Positions 46,053 to 55,811 of a stretch of 64,000 nucleotides of DNA are shown here, one piece after another (positions within the stretch are counted from its first letter, which is position 1; every line of letters starts with the position of its first letter). The notes under the pieces were generated by a model. The model had not been told where the DNA came from and did not search any database. It saw only the letters and a list, made by a program, of their open reading frames with translations. The translations under genes were made by a program, and so were the position numbers. The stretch is from Phycisphaerae bacterium (GTDB taxonomy: Bacteria; Chloroflexota; Anaerolineae; 4572-78; J111), in the NCBI GenBank assembly GCA_028285035.1, contig JANQQF010000181.1:203672-267671 (forward strand), read 5' to 3'.

Positions 46053-46151
46053 ATATTTCTCCTTCCATATAAAATGGTTTCTCGAAAAGTTCGATGAGAT
46101 TTTAGAAAGGAAAAGATGGCCTTGTTGTCCTGCCTTGACCAAAATACGCGT

Positions 46152-46325
46152 TTCACAATTATGTGGAGAATAAGGTATAATGGAGAACGGCAGAGACACA
46201 GGATCACCGCAATGAAGCGGCTTTTCCTCAGTACTTTGCTAGTATTGGGATGCTGGTTCATTTGGCGATGGGCAGCATCCCCTTTTTGTTTTATATCGAG
46301 AAACCTCAAACGGTGTCAGGCTTAA
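46152..46325 (+). other. Promoter-like pair and possible small lipoprotein frame
   Basis: TTCACA (46152-46157), 18-bp spacer and TATAAT (46176-46181) point rightward. Downstream, ATG 46212 opens 37 codons ending at 46325: a hydrophobic, signal-like start with VLGC. No good ribosome site. Coding is doubtful; the promoter match is better than the gene. Confidence 0.25.
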
Positions 46326-46351
46326 TTTTTTCACCCAACTCTGTTTTTGGG

Positions 46352-47380
46352 TCAATTATCAAACTTAATTGTGTGAGTGCGTGGTCCACTCACCGAGCCT
46401 CGTTCAACTAACTCAACCCCTATCGTAACCCTAATTGTTGGTCTTTCCGGCGACTTGATTCGATCCAATAGAAGTTGCACCGCCATCTGCCCCATCGTGA
46501 TTCGGTCAACACTGACGGTTGTGAGCGGGGGGGAGGTAAATTGAGCCATATTGATATCGTCAAATCCAATGAGCGAGAAATCATTGGGCACCCGATACCC
46601 CAACTCATGCAGCTTTTGCAACGCGCCGACTGCCTGTTGATCGTTGGAGCACATAATGGCGGTTGTTTCCGGCCATTGCCGCAATATTTCCACCACACCC
46701 CATTGCCCATCCGTTGTGCTAAGATGGGGTGATGTAACAATCGTTGGGGTTAGATTATGTTGTCTCATGGTCTCATTGTAACTCGATCGACGCTCTGCAA
46801 TACTTGTGTGGTCGGGGCCACCCATCAGGGCGATATGACGATGCCCTTGTTTGATAAGATGTTCTGCTGATTGACGAAATCCACGCACGTTATTCGCCAT
46901 TACGGTATCCCAAGGGCACTCAGGAAAGTAGTTATCAACCAGAACAACAGGTAAAGACGTTGGAGAAACCAATGATGTGATAATCTCTTGAGGAATACTA
47001 CCGCTAACCAGCAGCAATCCATCGACATGATTGTCTTTGACTAAAACTGGGTATGATTCGAGCTGGGTATTTGTAAAATGTATGGAATTGTAGGTCAAGT
47101 TGATTTGGAGTTCGCGACAGATATGTTCGACACCATCAAACACCTTTGCATAAAAGGGGTTGGAGGCTATATTGAAGGAATGGGGACTTAGGAAACCTAA
47201 ATGGATCACTTGGCCGTTCGAGGAGGGCGACCGTTTAGTGGGCGTATAGCCTAATCGCTCAGCAATAGCAGACACACGTTGTCGCGTGTGTTCACCTACG
47301 CCGGGTTTATTGTTTAGGACTCGGGAGACGGTCCCAATTGATACACCTGCTTCATCAGCAACTTGCCGAATATTCGCCAA
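46352..47380 (-). CDS. LacI family transcriptional regulator
   Basis: Repressor of 342 aa: N-terminal HTH (about 3-50, IRQVADEAGVSIGTVSRVLNN), hinge, and periplasmic-binding-protein-like sugar domain (about 62-340, with MGGPDHTSIAERRS and IGFDD). Sits between the transporter operon and the divergent beta-mannosidase. Two near-palindromes of LacI-site size lie in its upstream gap. Probably controls both units in response to a manno- or gluco-oligosaccharide. Confidence 0.94.
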   Translation of the reverse strand: MANIRQVADEAGVSIGTVSRVLNNKPGVGEHTRQRVSAIAERLGYTPTKRSPSSNGQVIHLGFLSPHSFNIASNPFYAKVFDGVEHICRELQINLTYNSIHFTNTQLESYPVLVKDNHVDGLLLVSGSIPQEIITSLVSPTSLPVVLVDNYFPECPWDTVMANNVRGFRQSAEHLIKQGHRHIALMGGPDHTSIAERRSSYNETMRQHNLTPTIVTSPHLSTTDGQWGVVEILRQWPETTAIMCSNDQQAVGALQKLHELGYRVPNDFSLIGFDDINMAQFTSPPLTTVSVDRITMGQMAVQLLLDRIKSPERPTIRVTIGVELVERGSVSGPRTHTIKFDN

Positions 47381-47412
47381 AGCAACCTCGCTTTAAGACT
47401 TCGTTGTTTACA

Positions 47413-47567
47413 ACAGTTTACTAAACAGTATAGCTCAAATATTAACATATTTTCTTTTTTTGTCAAAATCCCTCTTTGAATTTAAAATAATTTTCTAGAA
47501 ATAGCTAATTTTTGTTCGACTTTCTTAGGTTTTTTGCAAAACGACCCTATTTTGTTTACTATACAAA
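47413..47567. promoter_or_regulatory. LacI/beta-mannosidase divergent promoter with two operator-like palindromes
   Basis: Operator-like site 1 at 47413-47429 (core GTTTACTAAAC) and site 2 at 47551-47567 (TTTGT...ACAAA), each a 17-mer that deviates from symmetry at only a few positions; both contain GTTTACTA. Leftward promoter: TTGACA (47466-47461), 17 bp, AATATT (47443-47438), with site 1 right at the transcript start. Rightward promoters: TTGTCA (47460-47465), 17 bp, TAAAAT (47483-47488); and a weaker TTGCAA (47534-47539), 17 bp, TACTAT (47557-47562) overlapping site 2. Confidence 0.65.
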
Positions 47568-47611
47568 CTAAAATAATCGTCTGGGATGAATCTACTTCCA
47601 ATGGAGGAACT

Positions 47612-50158
47612 ATGGTATCACAAACATTAAGCGGTAAATGGCAATTTCGACAACGCAACAGTGAGGATTGGCTCGCGGGGCAAGTACCTGGCGGGGTACA
47701 CACTGACCTACTGGCCCTGGGACAAATTCCAGACCCTTTTGTTGCCGATAATGAAAAGAAGGTTATGTGGGTGGCCGAGCAAGATTGGGAATATCGTAGA
47801 ACATTTACCGTTGAGGCTGACCTCTTAGCAGAGGAGAAGGTATTTCTGATGTGCGATGGGCTTGATACCTTGGCCGAGGTGATGCTAAATGGCCAAATGT
47901 TGGGTAAAGCCGAAAATCTTTTTCGGCAGTATGAGTGGGAGATCAAATCCCAATTACAATCAGGCGAAAACGAAATTTCAATCCTCTTTCCCTCCACGGT
48001 GCAATACTGCACCGAAAAACAAGCCCAGCGTCCTATGACGGGTGTTAGTGAGACGATCACAGGCAGCAACTATGCTCGGAAAGCCCCTTGCCATTTTGGC
48101 TGGGATTGGGGGCCAAAACTCCCCCCGATCGGGATTTGGCAAGATATCCGACTAGAAGGCCATACCACCACACGTCTAGATGACATTCACCTGCGCCAAG
48201 CACACACCAACAACAACGTAACTGTGACCGCCACCGTGACCGCCGATGTTTGGGATGGCACCCCACTGACGGCTGAATTAAACCTGACCGCCCCAGACGG
48301 AACCGCGTTTACAACATTCGCCGAATTGGTCAACGGCACGGGGACCCTGCAAATCGATATTGCCGAACCAGAATTGTGGTGGCCCAATGGCTATGGCAAT
48401 CAGCCACTGTATTCCGTTGAGGTTTCCTTAGTCGTTGGCGGGCAGGCAATCGACCAACGTCACTATCAAATGGGGCTACGTACCATAAACTTAGTGCAAG
48501 AGGAGGATCAGTGGGGCAAAAGCTTTGTCTTTTTTGTCAATGGCAAATCAATCTTTGCTAAAGGCGCCAACTGGATTCCGGCTGACTCATTCCTGACTCG
48601 TTTCACAGATGAGTCGTTGGAGAAACTGATTGTAGATACTGTCGCCGCCAACCAAAATATGTTACGAGTGTGGGGCGGTGGTTTGTATGAGGAAGAACGA
48701 TTTTACGACCTCTGTGACCAGTACGGCCTCCTTGTTTGGCAAGACTTCATCTTTGCCTGTGGTATCTACCCCCTTGATGATGCCGATTTTGTCGAAAACA
48801 TCCACCAAGAAGTCATTGAAAACGTACGCCGGTTGCGCCACCGAGCCAGCTTGGCTCTGTGGTGTGGCAATAACGAGATGGAGTGGGGCTGGGAAAGCTG
48901 GGGCTGGAGTCGGCCCGATTACGAGGCTGATTTGCAAGCCCTGGCAAAAAGGGTTCCCGCCATCGAAGAAATGTTGTGGGAGATTAAGAGTAAGCCCCAG
49001 GCCGACTGGCGTGAGCTACGAGACGCGTACGATCAATTCTTCCACAAGGCGTTACCAGAATGGCTGATCGACCTTGATCCCGACACCGATTACTGGCCCA
49101 GTTCGCCCTCCAGCGATACGCCCTTCAAGGATACCAACGGTGAGGTTATGGGGGACGCCCATTACTGGGATGTGTGGCATGGTCGCAAGCCCTTCACCGC
49201 CTATCGAGCCACCTACCCCCGCTTTATGAGCGAGTTTGGCTTCCAGGCCCTACCGACGTTGGAAACCGTAGAGTTCTACGCCGAAGAAAAAGACCGGAAC
49301 ATGACCAGCTACATCATGGAGCACCACCAACGCAGCGGCAGTGGGAACGGCTTGATTATTGCTCAGATGACCCAGACCTTCCGAATGCCCAAAGATTTTG
49401 CAGCCTTGGTTTATCTAAGTCTGCTATTGCAGGCCGAGGGGATTCGCTACGGGGTGGAACATTGGCGGCGGCATATCGACCGAGTCAGCGGCATTTTGTA
49501 TTGGCAACTCAACGACTGCTGGCCAGTCGCCTCTTGGGCTAGCATCGACTACTTTGGCCGCTGGAAGGCCCTGCACTACGCCTCCAAGCGCTTCTTTGCC
49601 CCAATCATGCTCTCCATTTTGGATGAGCCACCAAAGATGGGGGTGTATGTGACCAACGACTCGCACGCCGACTGGCAAGGCACCGTGAGTTGGTCACTGG
49701 AAACGCTCACTGGTGAGGTATTCGACTCCGGACAGATTCCCGCCGCCGTAGGAGCTTACAGCGTGGTCGCCTGCCAAGACCTCGACTTTTCAGACCGCAT
49801 CACGGATGACAACCAGCGTGAGCTGATATTCGTGGCCGAACTGTGGCAAGGCGAAACCAGAGTGGGCCTCAACATCGCCAACTTCGTCGCGCCCAAGCAT
49901 CTCACTCTCGTTGATCCAGCGCTTTCCGCCGTTGTCCAACGTGCTGGCGATCAACTCATCATCGACTTGTCCGCCAAATCGTTAGCACACTTTGTCGAAC
50001 TCAAACTCACTGGGGCTGACGTCGTTTTCAGCGACAACTACTTCAGCATCCCCGCCGGACGTACTGTACGAGTCTCCTGCCCTCTGCCTGATGGTTGGTC
50101 TCTCGCCCAGGCAAACGACGCCTTACAATTGTATTCGCTTTATAATTCGTTTAGCTGA
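47612..50158 (+). CDS. GH2 beta-mannosidase
   Basis: Glycoside hydrolase family 2 enzyme of 848 aa, intracellular. ATG 47612 is preferred (GGAGGAACT ahead); upstream in-frame codons lie in the operator region. Order: N-terminal jelly-roll sugar-binding domain, Ig-like domain, TIM barrel with acid/base Glu422 in WCGNNEMEWG and nucleophile Glu541 in MSEFGFQALP, then C-terminal Ig-like domains. The W-C-G-N-N-E-x-x-W pattern and SEFGFQ are typical of beta-mannosidases. Under probable LacI control and divergent from the regulator. Confidence 0.95.
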   Translation: MVSQTLSGKWQFRQRNSEDWLAGQVPGGVHTDLLALGQIPDPFVADNEKKVMWVAEQDWEYRRTFTVEADLLAEEKVFLMCDGLDTLAEVMLNGQMLGKAENLFRQYEWEIKSQLQSGENEISILFPSTVQYCTEKQAQRPMTGVSETITGSNYARKAPCHFGWDWGPKLPPIGIWQDIRLEGHTTTRLDDIHLRQAHTNNNVTVTATVTADVWDGTPLTAELNLTAPDGTAFTTFAELVNGTGTLQIDIAEPELWWPNGYGNQPLYSVEVSLVVGGQAIDQRHYQMGLRTINLVQEEDQWGKSFVFFVNGKSIFAKGANWIPADSFLTRFTDESLEKLIVDTVAANQNMLRVWGGGLYEEERFYDLCDQYGLLVWQDFIFACGIYPLDDADFVENIHQEVIENVRRLRHRASLALWCGNNEMEWGWESWGWSRPDYEADLQALAKRVPAIEEMLWEIKSKPQADWRELRDAYDQFFHKALPEWLIDLDPDTDYWPSSPSSDTPFKDTNGEVMGDAHYWDVWHGRKPFTAYRATYPRFMSEFGFQALPTLETVEFYAEEKDRNMTSYIMEHHQRSGSGNGLIIAQMTQTFRMPKDFAALVYLSLLLQAEGIRYGVEHWRRHIDRVSGILYWQLNDCWPVASWASIDYFGRWKALHYASKRFFAPIMLSILDEPPKMGVYVTNDSHADWQGTVSWSLETLTGEVFDSGQIPAAVGAYSVVACQDLDFSDRITDDNQRELIFVAELWQGETRVGLNIANFVAPKHLTLVDPALSAVVQRAGDQLIIDLSAKSLAHFVELKLTGADVVFSDNYFSIPAGRTVRVSCPLPDGWSLAQANDALQLYSLYNSFS

Positions 50159-50180
50159 TTGTAGCTTTGGAGAACTGCTG

Positions 50181-51299
50181 ATGTTAGCAACAACATTTGA
50201 AATTACCTATAGACCCAGCGACCGCACATTTGGCCTGGAAAGCATCAATAAATTTCAATTACGGGAGACAGGTCAGGTACCAGCCGAGACAATTTTGGCG
50301 AACAACCACATCACATTATACAGTCTCGATTTTGAAAATAGGCAGGCTGTGTTTGTGGAAACGCCAGTGGATATTGATCTGTCTCAGGCCTCATTTTACT
50401 TTCGCACGCAGTATGAAAATGCGACGCAGATCTTGACAATTTCGTTTGAAGTGATGCTTAAACTGGCCGAGTCTATTGCGGTCGATGATCAACGCCTCGT
50501 CTTTATTCACTCTGTCGGTCGCTGTGGCTCCACGTTAGCCAGCCAGATATTTGCACAGGTGCCGGGTGTCATCAACTTTTCGGAGCCTGATGTGTTGACG
50601 TTGCTCGTTGTCGCTCGTAACACAAAAATCCTTGAGGATGACGATTTAATCGCCCTGCTAGAGGCATCCATCCGGCTATTATGCAAAACCACAGCCGAGA
50701 CCGCTTGGGTCATCAAAGGACGAAGCTTTGTTATTGAGCTGGGGGATTGGTTGCATCGCCTCTATCCCCAAGCCAAAAATCTCTTTTTGTATCGTGATGC
50801 CGAAACCTGGCTCTTATCTGGCCTGAGAGCCTTTGGCCAGAACAATGAAATGACCGAAGAAGAGCAACAGGCACGCCAGAAAGAAAGACGTAAATTTATG
50901 GGAACATTGGTACCAGCCATTGCCCAGTATGATCCAAACTTGCCCTTACCTCACGCTGGCACCTTGTCTTTGATGTGGCTAACCGCCATGGAACGATACG
51001 TCCAACAGGCTCAAATGGGCATTGAAATGTTAGCCATTCGATACAATAGCTGGCAAACAGAGCCGCAAAAGACAGCCGAGGCTATGCTTGAGTATTGTCA
51101 GTGCAAACCCACGGATATGACTAATGTGTTTAACATATTGAATAAAGACTCCCAAGCCGGTACGCATTTGTCGCAACAGGCTCTTGATCAAGGAAATCGA
51201 AACTTGTCCAAGGCCGAGTTAGAGGAGTTACAACGACATCTCCAAAATCACGCCTTCATTCATCACACAGATTTTGAAGTGCCGAATACAGTGATATGA
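50181..51299 (+). CDS. P-loop sulfotransferase family protein
   Basis: Protein of 372 aa from ATG 50181 (GGAGAAC before it). An unassigned N-terminal region of about 100 residues precedes the PAPS-binding P-loop SVGRCGSTL (about 112-120), followed by SEPD and later YRDAETWLLSGLRAFG, which fits the 3'-phosphate-binding part. Transfers sulfate from PAPS to an unknown acceptor. It follows the beta-mannosidase by 22 bp, so may be co-transcribed, but a role in mannan use is not obvious. Confidence 0.78.
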   Translation: MLATTFEITYRPSDRTFGLESINKFQLRETGQVPAETILANNHITLYSLDFENRQAVFVETPVDIDLSQASFYFRTQYENATQILTISFEVMLKLAESIAVDDQRLVFIHSVGRCGSTLASQIFAQVPGVINFSEPDVLTLLVVARNTKILEDDDLIALLEASIRLLCKTTAETAWVIKGRSFVIELGDWLHRLYPQAKNLFLYRDAETWLLSGLRAFGQNNEMTEEEQQARQKERRKFMGTLVPAIAQYDPNLPLPHAGTLSLMWLTAMERYVQQAQMGIEMLAIRYNSWQTEPQKTAEAMLEYCQCKPTDMTNVFNILNKDSQAGTHLSQQALDQGNRNLSKAELEELQRHLQNHAFIHHTDFEVPNTVI

Positions 51300-51450
51300 G
51301 AGGATAGTTTTTAAGGCCTCATCCAATTCAGTATGACCAATTTCGTGGGTATCGAGATAATCGTTGATGAATATTTTTAGGCACGGAATACATGGAAAAC
51401 GCAGAATTCTTTAAAGTAAAAATCTGTGTCTTCCGCCTCCAACAAACAAG

Positions 51451-52788
51451 TCAGCTACTCGCATCCCACCGCATCGGCAATTGCTTTATCCCTCGCTGGA
51501 AATTTGATTGCAAATAGACAATCTCACCAACCAGCGAAACCTCGCCCATTCGCGTCAGAACCTGCTTGAAGATGGCTCGCATTTGGGCTCGGGCGAGATG
51601 AGCCCCGATGCAGTAGTGGGGACCATAGCCGAAGGAGAGATGGGGATTGGGGCTGCGGTGAATGTCGAACGCCTCGGGCTGATCGAAGACCGTTTCGTCT
51701 CGATTGCCGGAGCTGAAAGAGACGACGACTTTATCACCTGCCTTGATGGTTTGCCCCGCGATCTCGCAAGCTTCGGTAGCCGTGCGGCGGAAGGTCATCA
51801 CTGGGGTCCACCAACGCAGCATCTCATCGACCGCCGTGGACAAATCGGACAAATCGGCCCGCAACTTGGCCATATTATCTGGATGTTGCAGCAAAGCAAT
51901 CATTCCGCCTGGAATGCCATTTCGCAGCGTCTCATTTCCCGCCACGGCGAACAGCCAAAACAGATTTTCAAACTCCTCAAGCGAAACTTGCCCATCCTCA
52001 TCATCGATGTGATTGAGCAGAAGTGACATCACATCATCGCCGGGATTACGACGTTTTTCCTCGGCCAGCAGATGAGCGTAGGTGTAAAGATCGAGCATAC
52101 CAGCCCGGCTGCGAGGATCAGGGAGGTTGCCATTGGCATCGGGTTTGGGTCGAGCCTGCATCGCCTCACGGGCGATTTCACTACCGATTTCGGGGTCGAA
52201 TCGGTCCGACACGGCATAGTCGGGATCAAGGAAGCCGATCACTCGATTGGCCCAATCAAACAGGAGTAGCCGATCCTCACGGGGCACGCCCAAGACATCG
52301 GCCAAGGTCAACAACGGTAAATCGGCGGCAATGTCTTTGACAAAGTCGCAGGTTCCGCTTGTCGCCTCGCCGACCACCCGATCCACAATAGCTTCGGCAT
52401 TGACCCGAATACCATCCTCGATTTTGGCGATAGCGCGAGGCACGAAGGTCTTGTGCAACAGGCGGCGCAAGCGGGTATGCTCGGGCGGGTCCATGTTGAG
52501 CATCATCTTCCGCACGAACGCCAAATCTTCTGGCGAGCCAGGGTCGCGGGTTTGGGTGCCGCCGAGCCACGAGGAGAACAAATTCGGCTGACGCATCACC
52601 GTCTCGATATCGGGGTGGCGGAGTACGAACCAATAGCCGCTCCCAGCCGGGTAGTTGCCGAGGGCAGGCTCATCAATCCAGACCACACCCTGCTCTTGGC
52701 GTAGCGTGTTCAGCAGAGGGTATGGCACCCCTTTGGTGTAGGTCGTTGGCAGAAATAGGGTTTGAATGTCCTGCGGCATTGTGGTCAT
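51451..52788 (-). CDS. Cytochrome P450
   Basis: Soluble bacterial P450 of 445 aa. Heme ligand Cys393 in FGYGPHYCIGAHLARAQ; I-helix AVAGNETLRNGI with Glu-Thr; the ExxR region at EMLRWWTPVMTFRR. Resembles the CYP125/142-CYP107-like bacterial classes that oxidise terpenes, sterols or fatty acids. Ribosome site GGAGGCAC. No ferredoxin or reductase gene is adjacent. Divergent from the LuxR/MalT regulator, which may control it. Confidence 0.95.
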   Translation of the reverse strand: MTTMPQDIQTLFLPTTYTKGVPYPLLNTLRQEQGVVWIDEPALGNYPAGSGYWFVLRHPDIETVMRQPNLFSSWLGGTQTRDPGSPEDLAFVRKMMLNMDPPEHTRLRRLLHKTFVPRAIAKIEDGIRVNAEAIVDRVVGEATSGTCDFVKDIAADLPLLTLADVLGVPREDRLLLFDWANRVIGFLDPDYAVSDRFDPEIGSEIAREAMQARPKPDANGNLPDPRSRAGMLDLYTYAHLLAEEKRRNPGDDVMSLLLNHIDDEDGQVSLEEFENLFWLFAVAGNETLRNGIPGGMIALLQHPDNMAKLRADLSDLSTAVDEMLRWWTPVMTFRRTATEACEIAGQTIKAGDKVVVSFSSGNRDETVFDQPEAFDIHRSPNPHLSFGYGPHYCIGAHLARAQMRAIFKQVLTRMGEVSLVGEIVYLQSNFQRGIKQLPMRWDASS

Positions 52789-52883
52789 TGTGCCTCCAAT
52801 TTGCGACTGTGGTTATTGTCCAGATTTTGGGCCGAATTTGTTTGAAAGGCAAATGGAGTTGTCCACGAACAGCAGGAACCCAT

Positions 52884-52912
52884 TACACAATCCGGTCTAC
52901 TTGTAGTATACT
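52884..52912 (+). promoter_or_regulatory. Promoter of LuxR/MalT-like gene (leaderless geometry)
   Basis: -35-like TACACA (52884-52889), 17-bp spacer, -10 TATACT (52907-52912); the ATG begins 7 nt later at 52920, exactly the spacing seen for the GntR gene at 3728, and no ribosome site is present. Confidence 0.6.
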
Positions 52913-52919
52913 GCGCCGC

Positions 52920-55625
52920 ATGAAAGTACCACTGCTCCAGACAAAACTATATCTGCCGTCAATCCGATCCAGTGTGATCTATCGGGAGCGTCTGACCCAG
53001 CAAATGGGCCAAGGGCGACACAACAAGTTGACCTTGATTTGTGCGCCCGCTGGATTTGGCAAGACCACGCTGGCCAGTGAATGGTTGGGGCAACAAAAAG
53101 CTGCCGTCGCCTGGGTGTCGCTGGATGACAAGGACAATGACCCCACCCGCTTCTTCTCATATTTATTCAGCGCTCTCAATCAGACCAATGAAACTCTCGG
53201 CCGAGCGGGCCTCGACGCTTTATCGTCACCTAACCCTCCGGCCCCAGAAATTTTAATCACCCATCTCCTCAACGAATTTACCCAGACCGACAAAAAAATC
53301 GTCCTAACCCTCGATGATTACCATTTAATTACTGTGCCAGAAATCCATGAGACGATGGAATTTTTACTGGAAAACCTACCGAGCAACCTGCACTTGCTCA
53401 TGTTGAGTCGCGCCGAGCCACCCCTGCCGATTGCCAAATTACGGGCTAGAAATCAACTCATCGAACTATCGGCAGCCGACCTACGTTTTACCGATGCGGA
53501 AATCAAGAATTTCCTCAATCATGTAATGGGGCTCGGGCTATCGGATGCCCAAATCAGCGAATTAGAAAGCCAGACCGAAGGCTGGATCACGGGCCTACAG
53601 CTCTTTGCCCTGTCGATTAAGGATGCCCCCAGCGCTCCGGACCTAAACCATAACATTTCTGGCAGTGATCGATATGTGGCCGATTACCTCATCGATGAGG
53701 TCCTGGCTCATCTCCCTGAACCCCTCCAGGATTTTCTGCTCAAAACTTCGATTTTGGATCGGTTGTGCAGTAACTTATGTGATGCTGTGGTCGAAATCGA
53801 AGATAGCCAAGCGATTTTGGAGCATCTAGAGAAGGCCAATCTGTTTTTGATCCCCCTCGATAACACCCGAGAGTGGTATCGTTACCACCACCTATTTGCC
53901 GAGTTGCTGGTTACACGCCTGACCCACAAATATAGTGACGAGTTATCGGATCTTTATCAGCGAGCCTTTGATTGGCATCGCAGCCACAACTTTTTGGAAG
54001 AGGCGGTGCAGTATGCCTTGCAGGGCCAATTGTATGACCAAGCGGCCGATGTGGTTGAAGAAATCGGTCATCAGATTTATTGGCAGAACCGCTCCCATAC
54101 GGTTGAGGAATGGCTTTATACCCTACCCGAAAGTCTCCTTCAGTCAAGGCCACATCTGATCATCTTTCTAGGCTACGTCCATATTGACCGTAGTCGAGTT
54201 AAGGCTGCAGAGGAAACAATGGAGCGCCTAAGACATTATCTTGATCAAAATCCATCAGACTCCCAGGAAGAACGTTTGATTTTATCAGGTAAAGAAAAGG
54301 CGCTTAGATGCTCCGTCTTGTATCATCGTTATTTAGACGGTCAACGTATTTATGAAAGTGCCCGTAGTGCGCTCGAGGTGCTCCCGGCTGAATACTTCTA
54401 TGATCGTTGTCCCGCCGCATTTCATGGGGGCGGTGGATTACTCTTGCTCGGGGATTTACCTGAGGCCCGTCATTATTTAAATGAGGCCCTCACCGTCAGT
54501 GACATTATGCACAACCCAGTGGGGCGTCTTTTAACATTAAGTAATTATGGGCGTCTCGAAATGGTCGCTGGAAATTTGGAACGGGCAAAAGCTTACTTTC
54601 AGGAGACCTACGATTTAGCCCAACAGATGAGCCCACGTCAGGGCAGCACATTCTCAATCGCCGTTGTTGGGTTGGGCAATCTTTATTATGAGTGGAATGA
54701 CTTGGAAGCAGCCCATCAATACTTATTAGAAGGGCTGCAAGTGGCTGAGCGGGTTGAGAACGATTTTCTAGATCGGTTGTTGTTTGCCTATCGCTCCCTC
54801 ATTCGGTTTCATATCACCAGAGGCGAGTTCACTATTGCAACACAAATGTACCAGCAAGCTGCCCGCAAGTTCAAGGCGCATGACGCCCCACCACGCATTT
54901 TGGCTCTGCTCGAGTTGACCAAGGTGCAACTCGCCTTAGCCGAAAGTGATTTGTCCTTTGCTGAACGTTGGGCGACCAAAAACCCAGTGGATATTGACCA
55001 AAACATCACGTATGAGCACGAAGATAGCTGGCTAACATTGGCTCAGGTGCATATGGCACACGGCAGGCTTGAGCAAGCGATGCCTGTGTTACAACGACTA
55101 CTGACCTTGGCTCAAACGCAGGGGCGAGCAGGTAGCATCATTCAAATCCAAACTCATTTGGCCCAAGCCTGTTACCACCAAGGCGAATTGGAGGCCGCCC
55201 TAACCTTGATACAGGATGTTGTAAACCGGGCTGAGCCAGAAGGTTATCTTCGAACCATTTTGGATTGTGGTGGCCCAACGGAGATGTTGCTTGGCCAACT
55301 CAAACAAAAAATCAAGGAAAATGGGGAAACCTCGAATTACCTAGACAAGCTTGTTGCGGCCTTTGCAACAGATAATCAATCCCAGCCTAACATACCACCC
55401 CCCAATGTCGTCAGGCCGCCCAATGAATCCTCCGATTTACTCACCAACCGTGAGCAAGAAGTTCTCCACTTTTTAGCGGATGGTCTATCTTATGCCAAGA
55501 TTGCCAGCCACTTGGCAATCACGGAGAACACTCTCAAATATCACGTCAAAAATATTTACGGCAAATTAGATGTAAGAAACCGAATGCAAGCCGTCCTCAA
55601 GGCGCAAGATTTGGAACTGTTGTAA
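52920..55625 (+). CDS. LuxR family regulator, MalT-like (ATPase-TPR-HTH)
   Basis: Large regulator of 901 aa: N-terminal STAND ATPase with Walker A APAGFGKTT (42-50) and Walker-B-like LTLDDYHLI, a TPR-type middle (about 400-800), and a C-terminal LuxR HTH (about 838-895, LTNREQEVLHFLADG). ATG 52920 fits the family start (MKVPLLQTKLYLP); longer in-frame versions overlap the divergent P450. The transcript appears leaderless. Likely activator of the P450 or the catabolic genes on either side. Confidence 0.94.
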   Translation: MKVPLLQTKLYLPSIRSSVIYRERLTQQMGQGRHNKLTLICAPAGFGKTTLASEWLGQQKAAVAWVSLDDKDNDPTRFFSYLFSALNQTNETLGRAGLDALSSPNPPAPEILITHLLNEFTQTDKKIVLTLDDYHLITVPEIHETMEFLLENLPSNLHLLMLSRAEPPLPIAKLRARNQLIELSAADLRFTDAEIKNFLNHVMGLGLSDAQISELESQTEGWITGLQLFALSIKDAPSAPDLNHNISGSDRYVADYLIDEVLAHLPEPLQDFLLKTSILDRLCSNLCDAVVEIEDSQAILEHLEKANLFLIPLDNTREWYRYHHLFAELLVTRLTHKYSDELSDLYQRAFDWHRSHNFLEEAVQYALQGQLYDQAADVVEEIGHQIYWQNRSHTVEEWLYTLPESLLQSRPHLIIFLGYVHIDRSRVKAAEETMERLRHYLDQNPSDSQEERLILSGKEKALRCSVLYHRYLDGQRIYESARSALEVLPAEYFYDRCPAAFHGGGGLLLLGDLPEARHYLNEALTVSDIMHNPVGRLLTLSNYGRLEMVAGNLERAKAYFQETYDLAQQMSPRQGSTFSIAVVGLGNLYYEWNDLEAAHQYLLEGLQVAERVENDFLDRLLFAYRSLIRFHITRGEFTIATQMYQQAARKFKAHDAPPRILALLELTKVQLALAESDLSFAERWATKNPVDIDQNITYEHEDSWLTLAQVHMAHGRLEQAMPVLQRLLTLAQTQGRAGSIIQIQTHLAQACYHQGELEAALTLIQDVVNRAEPEGYLRTILDCGGPTEMLLGQLKQKIKENGETSNYLDKLVAAFATDNQSQPNIPPPNVVRPPNESSDLLTNREQEVLHFLADGLSYAKIASHLAITENTLKYHVKNIYGKLDVRNRMQAVLKAQDLELL

Positions 55626-55665
55626 TCCCATTTAAGCCAATTAACAGTTACCTCCCCTTCATCAC

Positions 55666-55683
55666 CCCACACAAAAGTGTGGG
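55666..55683 (+). terminator. Hairpin after LuxR/MalT-like gene
   Basis: CCCACAC (55666-55672), loop AAAA, GTGTGGG (55677-55683), about 40 bp after the stop. The following sequence has only a few T residues, so it is a weak intrinsic terminator. Confidence 0.45.
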
Positions 55684-55811
55684 ATACCTAATTTAAACCA
55701 AAACAATTCCTGTATAAAAACCACACAAGCGGGTGTTCCGCTCCCCCAATTTATATTCTAGAATAAAGCCACCCCTAATAAAGACCTGTACACACCATCA
55801 CAACATCACTG

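Larger units (their letters stand above)
45927..46351. other. Intergenic region, 425 bp
   Basis: Upstream region of the binding-protein operon. It holds a five-codon reading frame with a strong ribosome site (46035-46052), a palindrome TCGAA-AAG-TTCGA (46082-46094) and a rightward promoter-like pair (46152-46181). I could not place a convincing leftward promoter for the operon. Confidence 0.5.
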
